Virus record (IMG/VR): IMGVR_UViG_3300044798_000057
Span: 1-50,990 of that record
Length of the DNA: 50,990 nt
Reading direction: 5' to 3' (one strand)
Origin: a virus
Shown here: in pieces, positions 48,369 through 50,990 of the stretch
Position numbering within the stretch: position 1 is the stretch's first letter
Layout: every line of letters begins with the position of its first letter
Translations under genes and position numbers: made by a program
The notes under the pieces: generated by a model
What the model saw: only the letters and a program-made list of their open reading frames with translations
What the model was told of the DNA's origin: nothing
The model's database searches: none

Positions 48369-48560
48369 ATGAAAAAGTATTATGTTGTTGCTACTGTAAA
48401 GGAGTATTGGGAACAATCCTATCTTCTCGATGCGAAATCTTCCAAGGAAGCATTGAAGAAGGTCAAAGAAGAACTCTTGGGGAACGAAGAACCTTATCGC
48501 AACGAGTTCATCGAAAGCGAGATAACATGGGCGAGGGCCATCCCCGTTGATAAGGATTAG
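48369..48560 (+). CDS. Hypothetical small protein
   Basis: 63 residues, GAGGAGAGAGAAA before ATG. MKKYYVVATVKEYWEQSYLL followed by a helix with SSKEALKKVKEELLG resembles small phage/bacterial proteins with a beta-alpha-beta fold that respond to DNA or ribosomes, without assigned function. Confidence 0.6.
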   Translation: MKKYYVVATVKEYWEQSYLLDAKSSKEALKKVKEELLGNEEPYRNEFIESEITWARAIPVDKD

Positions 48561-48567
48561 TGGTGAG

Positions 48568-49026
48568 ATGAGAGAAATCAAGTTTCAGGCCTATAACACG
48601 CGGCCCAATTCTACCTCCTTCAAAAAGGGACACAAGAAAATAGGTGGGTTTATTAAGGGTTCCAAACATCCCGAAATATCTGAAAAAGTAAGTAAGTCTT
48701 TATTGGGTAAAACTGGTGAAGAGGCGAGGAATTGGCAAGGTGGGAAAACTAAAATTCGTCTTCTTATTCCCAACCTTTCTCAATATATTGTTTGGAGAAC
48801 TAGGGTTTTCGAAAGGGATAACTGGACTTGCCAAACGTGTCATAATCGCAGATGTTATTTAGAGGCGCACCACTTGAAAAGATTGTCTGATATTATTGAT
48901 GAATACCAATTAAAAACCAGTCAAGATTGTCTGGGTTGTTTAAAACTTTGGGATATCAATAATGGAGTGACACTTTGCAAAAATTGTCATAACTTAACTA
49001 AGGGGAGAAGGAAAAATGTCAAATAG
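48568..49026 (+). CDS. HNH endonuclease with a YopX-like N-terminus
   Basis: 152 residues. The first residues, MREIKFQAY, are the typical beginning of YopX-family proteins. After that comes an unrelated homing-nuclease body (TSFKKGHKKIGGFIKGSKHP, ARNWQGGKTK) and an HNH end with VFERDNWTCQTCHNRRCYLE, AHHLKRLSD and TLCKNCHN. It directly precedes a complete yopX gene, so insertion at a yopX start is inferred. Confidence 0.8.
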   Translation: MREIKFQAYNTRPNSTSFKKGHKKIGGFIKGSKHPEISEKVSKSLLGKTGEEARNWQGGKTKIRLLIPNLSQYIVWRTRVFERDNWTCQTCHNRRCYLEAHHLKRLSDIIDEYQLKTSQDCLGCLKLWDINNGVTLCKNCHNLTKGRRKNVK

Positions 49027-49429
49027 AGCTTACCGCTTTCGGGTATGGGATAAGAAGGGGAAAGAAATGTTCCGCGTTATCATGCTTTCTTTTCCGGTTG
49101 GACGGGATGAAATTATTGTTTCCGGGAGAGGGGGAAGCATTAGCCTGCATGGGCATAAAGAAGAAAAATATCTCCTTCAATACACGGGCCTCAAGGACAA
49201 GAACGGCAAAGAGATTTATGAGGGGGACATGGTTCTGGTCTATCGCACCGATGGAGATATCTTTAAGGGAGCTGTTGAATATAATCCCGAGTTTGCCCTT
49301 TTTGAAATAACCCAAATTAAATATCGGAGTCTGGATGCAATAGACATTTCCTTGGTTGATTCAAGGACTCGCGAACTAGAGGTCATCGGCAATGTCTATG
49401 AGAACCCGGAATTATTAAGGAAAGACTAG
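49016..49429 (+). CDS. YopX-family protein
   Basis: 137 residues, AAGGGGAGAAGG before ATG. N-terminal YRFRVWDKKGKEMFRV, central YLLQYTGLKDKNGKEIYEGD and C-terminal ELEVIGNVYENPELL are diagnostic of YopX. The family is common in phages; its role is unknown. It overlaps the HNH gene by 11 bases. Confidence 0.88.
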   Translation: MSNRAYRFRVWDKKGKEMFRVIMLSFPVGRDEIIVSGRGGSISLHGHKEEKYLLQYTGLKDKNGKEIYEGDMVLVYRTDGDIFKGAVEYNPEFALFEITQIKYRSLDAIDISLVDSRTRELEVIGNVYENPELLRKD

Positions 49430-49484
49430 CGGTTACTTGCGCCCAGACGTATCCCTGGGGAGACAAAGTAAAGGAGAAAGAAAC

Positions 49485-49664
49485 ATGATTTATCACCTTG
49501 AGAGAGATCAGCGGATTGCCTGGGCCGCCGGTGTAGATGAAGGCAACCGGTTTATGAGCGACGCCGGAAAGAGGGGGGAAGCCTGGACAATGGAAGCTTA
49601 CAACGTAGCGGTCCGGGAAAGGAACCGGATTTTAGACGCGTTATACCCCGGGGAAGAGAGATAA
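49485..49664 (+). CDS. Small hypothetical protein
   Basis: 59 residues from ATG 49485, AAAGGAG upstream. MIYHLERDQRIAWAAGVDEG, then a helix WTMEAYNVAVRERNRILDAL. Resembles small helical phage proteins without known function. Confidence 0.55.
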   Translation: MIYHLERDQRIAWAAGVDEGNRFMSDAGKRGEAWTMEAYNVAVRERNRILDALYPGEER

Positions 49665-49677
49665 TAGGGAAAGAAAA

Positions 49678-50112
49678 ATGAGTCCGCGAATCTATGATAT
49701 TTGTGGAGAGAAGCACCCAAACTGGAAGGGAAATCGAAAAATTCGATATGGGTATTCATATCTTTATGCCAATGGACATCCAGGTGCTGATAATAATAAT
49801 TCTGTTAGGGAACATCGACTGATAGCGGAAAAGGCCATCGGTCGATTTCTTACTAAGAAAGAAATTGTCCATCACATTAATGGAGATAAATTGGATAACA
49901 GAAATTGCAATCTCTTAATCTGTATCGCTAAATATCATGCGTATCTTCATAAGATAATGAGAAAACAAAAAACGGACACCGGCGCGAGGACAGTACCTTG
50001 CGGAGCGACGTTAAAATCGCGCTGTACCCTAGATGAGGGAGCAGATCATGGGAGTAACTATTTTGAGAGAGAGATACCAGGGATCAGGCGAAGGCTTCGA
50101 GCGAGGCGGTAA
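49678..50112 (+). CDS. HNH endonuclease running into RNA element B
   Basis: 144 residues as an open frame. YSYLYANGHPG, then VREHRLIAEKAIGRFLTKKE and IVHHINGDKLDNRNCNLL with YHAYLHKIMRKQK form an HNH_3-type nuclease similar to the end of 39561-40340. The domain ends near residue 99. The last ~45 residues come from the structured element that starts at 49975 and have no counterpart in the paralog, so the gene may have been joined to the element by insertion. Confidence 0.75.
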   Translation: MSPRIYDICGEKHPNWKGNRKIRYGYSYLYANGHPGADNNNSVREHRLIAEKAIGRFLTKKEIVHHINGDKLDNRNCNLLICIAKYHAYLHKIMRKQKTDTGARTVPCGATLKSRCTLDEGADHGSNYFEREIPGIRRRLRARR

Positions 50113-50140
50113 GCCGAGCGAAGGTAAGCCTGAGCCGACT
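49975..50140 (+). ncRNA. Candidate structured RNA element, copy B
   Basis: Shares blocks with 11-170: GACACCGGCGCGAGG, CGCGCTGTA, CCTAGA, CAGGGATC, TCGAGCGAGGCG. Stems: GCGCG 49982-49986 with CGCGC 50018-50022; TCAGGC 50084-50089 with GCCTGA 50128-50133; GGCTT 50093-50097 with AAGCC 50111-50115. Two pairs differ from copy A by compensatory changes (A-T for G-C, and T-A for G-C). A stem-loop with a T-rich tract follows at 50152-50190. Confidence 0.5.
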
Positions 50141-50151
50141 AGTTCCATTGT

Positions 50152-50190
50152 TATTGTAAGTACAATACAGAATATCTTTCTTTCTTTCTT
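50152..50190 (+). terminator. Terminator-like hairpin after RNA element B
   Basis: TATTGT (50152-50157), loop AAGT, ACAATA (50162-50167), then a T-rich tract to 50190. It stands in the same place as the hairpin after copy A, though the sequence differs. Confidence 0.4.
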
Positions 50191-50241
50191 GTATGTTATG
50201 TATTGTATTCTATTATAGGGTACTTTTTAGCAAAAAAGAGC

Positions 50242-50270
50242 TTGAATCTTGTTTATCCTCGTGGTATAAT
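50242..50270 (+). promoter_or_regulatory. Sigma70-type promoter
   Basis: TTGAAT 50242-50247, 17-bp spacer, TATAAT 50265-50270, with GGAGG and ATG shortly after. It occupies the same slot as the promoter at 275 in module A. Confidence 0.78.
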
Positions 50271-50290
50271 ACGAAACGTTGGAGGATAAA

Positions 50291-50572
50291 ATGTCTTACA
50301 AAAAGCTGAGAGAGGAAAACTTTGATCGAGATTACAAGAGTCCGGCTGAACAGGCTTTTGTAAACTTAGCCAGGGTTAATGGTTGGCAGATCACCGGGAG
50401 GGGGTATCCAGACTTTATTTGCTACAGGAATGGTGAAATTATGATGGTTGAGGTTAAGGCTAGCAAAAACCATAGGCTTAAATCGGGCCAATGGTTATTT
50501 ATGAACACAATGAAAAAATACGGGGTTAAGTGCTATAAATGGTCTCCAGATAATCCCTGGATTCCCTATTAG
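50291..50572 (+). CDS. VRR-NUC-like nuclease
   Basis: 93 residues, TTGGAGGATAAA before ATG 50291. The order SPAEQAFVNLARVNGWQ, GRGYPDFICYRNGE, IMMVEVKASKN, LKSGQWLFMNTMKKYGVKCY matches the small VRR-NUC (PD-(D/E)XK) family: Glu in the first helix, PD, ExK, and the late Gln. Phage members are thought to cut branched DNA. It replaces the unrelated gene at 326 in the duplicate module. Confidence 0.78.
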   Translation: MSYKKLREENFDRDYKSPAEQAFVNLARVNGWQITGRGYPDFICYRNGEIMMVEVKASKNHRLKSGQWLFMNTMKKYGVKCYKWSPDNPWIPY

Positions 50573-50573
50573 C

Positions 50574-50640
50574 GTGACTTTGGTATGACAACCCTATGAC
50601 AGAATGACTCAAGGGGACCAAATACGTGACAAACAGTGAC
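50574..50640. repeat. Phased RTGAC repeat array B
   Basis: RTGAC-type motifs begin at 50574, 50585, 50596, 50604, 50614 (variant GGGAC), 50626 and 50636. Spacing is 11, 11, 8, 10, 12, 10 bp. It fills the same gap as array A, but its core is TGAC rather than TTACA. Confidence 0.6.
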
Positions 50641-50678
50641 TTTCCCCGAGAGGGGATGTAATTCTAAAGGAGAGAGAG

Positions 50679-50894
50679 ATGAGAAAATCAGGTAGGGCGC
50701 GGCGGTATCTTAGGCTGGCTAGGCAGGAACACGGCACGGCGTTAGGTGAGTTCTATTACAGCCTGGCAGACAGAGATATTACGTACGGCGTGAGTGGCAC
50801 TTGCGGGGACTGTCCAAAACGATGCAAGGTTTCGGGTGTGTCTGGGGCGTCGAGTTTTTACTGCGGCGATAAAATCTTCCTTGACAAGTCCTGA
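50679..50894 (+). CDS. Cysteine-rich small protein, paralog B
   Basis: 71 residues, AAAGGAGAGAGAG before ATG. Same architecture as 616-831: basic start (RKSGRARRYLRLAR), GEFYYSLADR, then CGDC, PKRC and YCGDK. Substitutions are mostly conservative (50 of 71 identical by eye) and concentrate in the N-terminal half, the part expected to touch nucleic acid. Family not recognised. Confidence 0.72.
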   Translation: MRKSGRARRYLRLARQEHGTALGEFYYSLADRDITYGVSGTCGDCPKRCKVSGVSGASSFYCGDKIFLDKS

Positions 50895-50990
50895 AATAGG
50901 GCGTATATTAATTTTCGAGGTGAGAAATGAACATTTCAATCGATCTGAAAAACCCAACGAGTTGTTTGCGGTGTCCATTACTCAATTACG
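50894..50990. repeat. 97-bp exact direct repeat, right copy
   Basis: Identical to 831-927 and reaching the last base of the window. It may be a true duplicated segment, or the overlap of an assembly that ran around a circular or terminally redundant genome into an allelic variant. Confidence 0.95.
50927..50990 (+). CDS. Partial small cysteine protein, cut by the window end
   Basis: The first 21 codons of a gene identical to 864-1034, with its GAGGTGA ribosome site. It is truncated by the end of the window, so nothing beyond the CLRC motif can be seen. Confidence 0.6.
   Translation, partial: MNISIDLKNPTSCLRCPLLNY

Overview
The window reads as an almost complete genome of a tailed double-stranded DNA bacteriophage, probably short-tailed (podovirus-like). 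It has a large terminase subunit, a portal, a scaffold-like protein, a major capsid protein, connector proteins, a P22 gp10-like tail hub, a large polyvalent ejection-type protein, spike and fibre proteins and an M15 peptidase. I see no tape-measure, sheath, tail-tube or baseplate gene. The host is bacterial: there are sigma70-type promoters with 17-bp spacers, Shine-Dalgarno sites are common, and all three stop codons are used normally. Its taxon cannot be fixed from the sequence. I found no tRNA, integrase, CRISPR array or insertion sequence.

The layout has three blocks. (1) About 0.3-14.9 kb is transcribed rightward. It is a dense early region of small, often ATGA-overlapping genes for replication and DNA metabolism: an OB-fold-like protein, a PD-(D/E)XK nuclease, endonuclease VII, a cytosine methyltransferase, a DnaB-type helicase, an XRE regulator, a metallophosphoesterase and DUF4406- and DUF1599-type nucleotide proteins. 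(2) About 46.9 down to 14.9 kb is transcribed leftward. It is the virion and lysis operon, running in order: two small proteins, HNH, membrane protein, NrdD-tail-like zinc protein, portal, scaffold, decoration, capsid, HNH, beta-helix, glycosyltransferase, co-chaperonin, connector, tail hub, fibre and spike proteins, M15 peptidase, Gly/Gln-rich ejection-type proteins, the large polyvalent protein, holin-like and spanin-like genes, and terminase. (3) About 47-51 kb is rightward again: small membrane proteins, YopX, more HNH genes, a VRR-NUC-like nuclease and two non-coding stretches.

About twelve genes or remnants carry HNH, GIY-YIG or endonuclease VII domains, often as paralogous pairs. Two of the HNH genes appear to carry their own promoters.

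The most unusual feature is a duplicated module at the two ends of the window. Each copy runs: a structured-RNA-like element closed by a terminator-like hairpin, a promoter, a small gene, an array of 8-bp motifs spaced about 10-11 bp apart, and a 71-residue cysteine-rich protein. After that protein come 97 bp that are identical in both copies. The middle gene and the array motif differ between the copies. A related GTTACA array at exact 10-bp spacing lies inside the helicase gene. The RNA element, the arrays and the cysteine-rich protein together are the best candidate here for an undescribed system. The duplication could also be two alleles of one locus placed at both ends of a circular genome during assembly.
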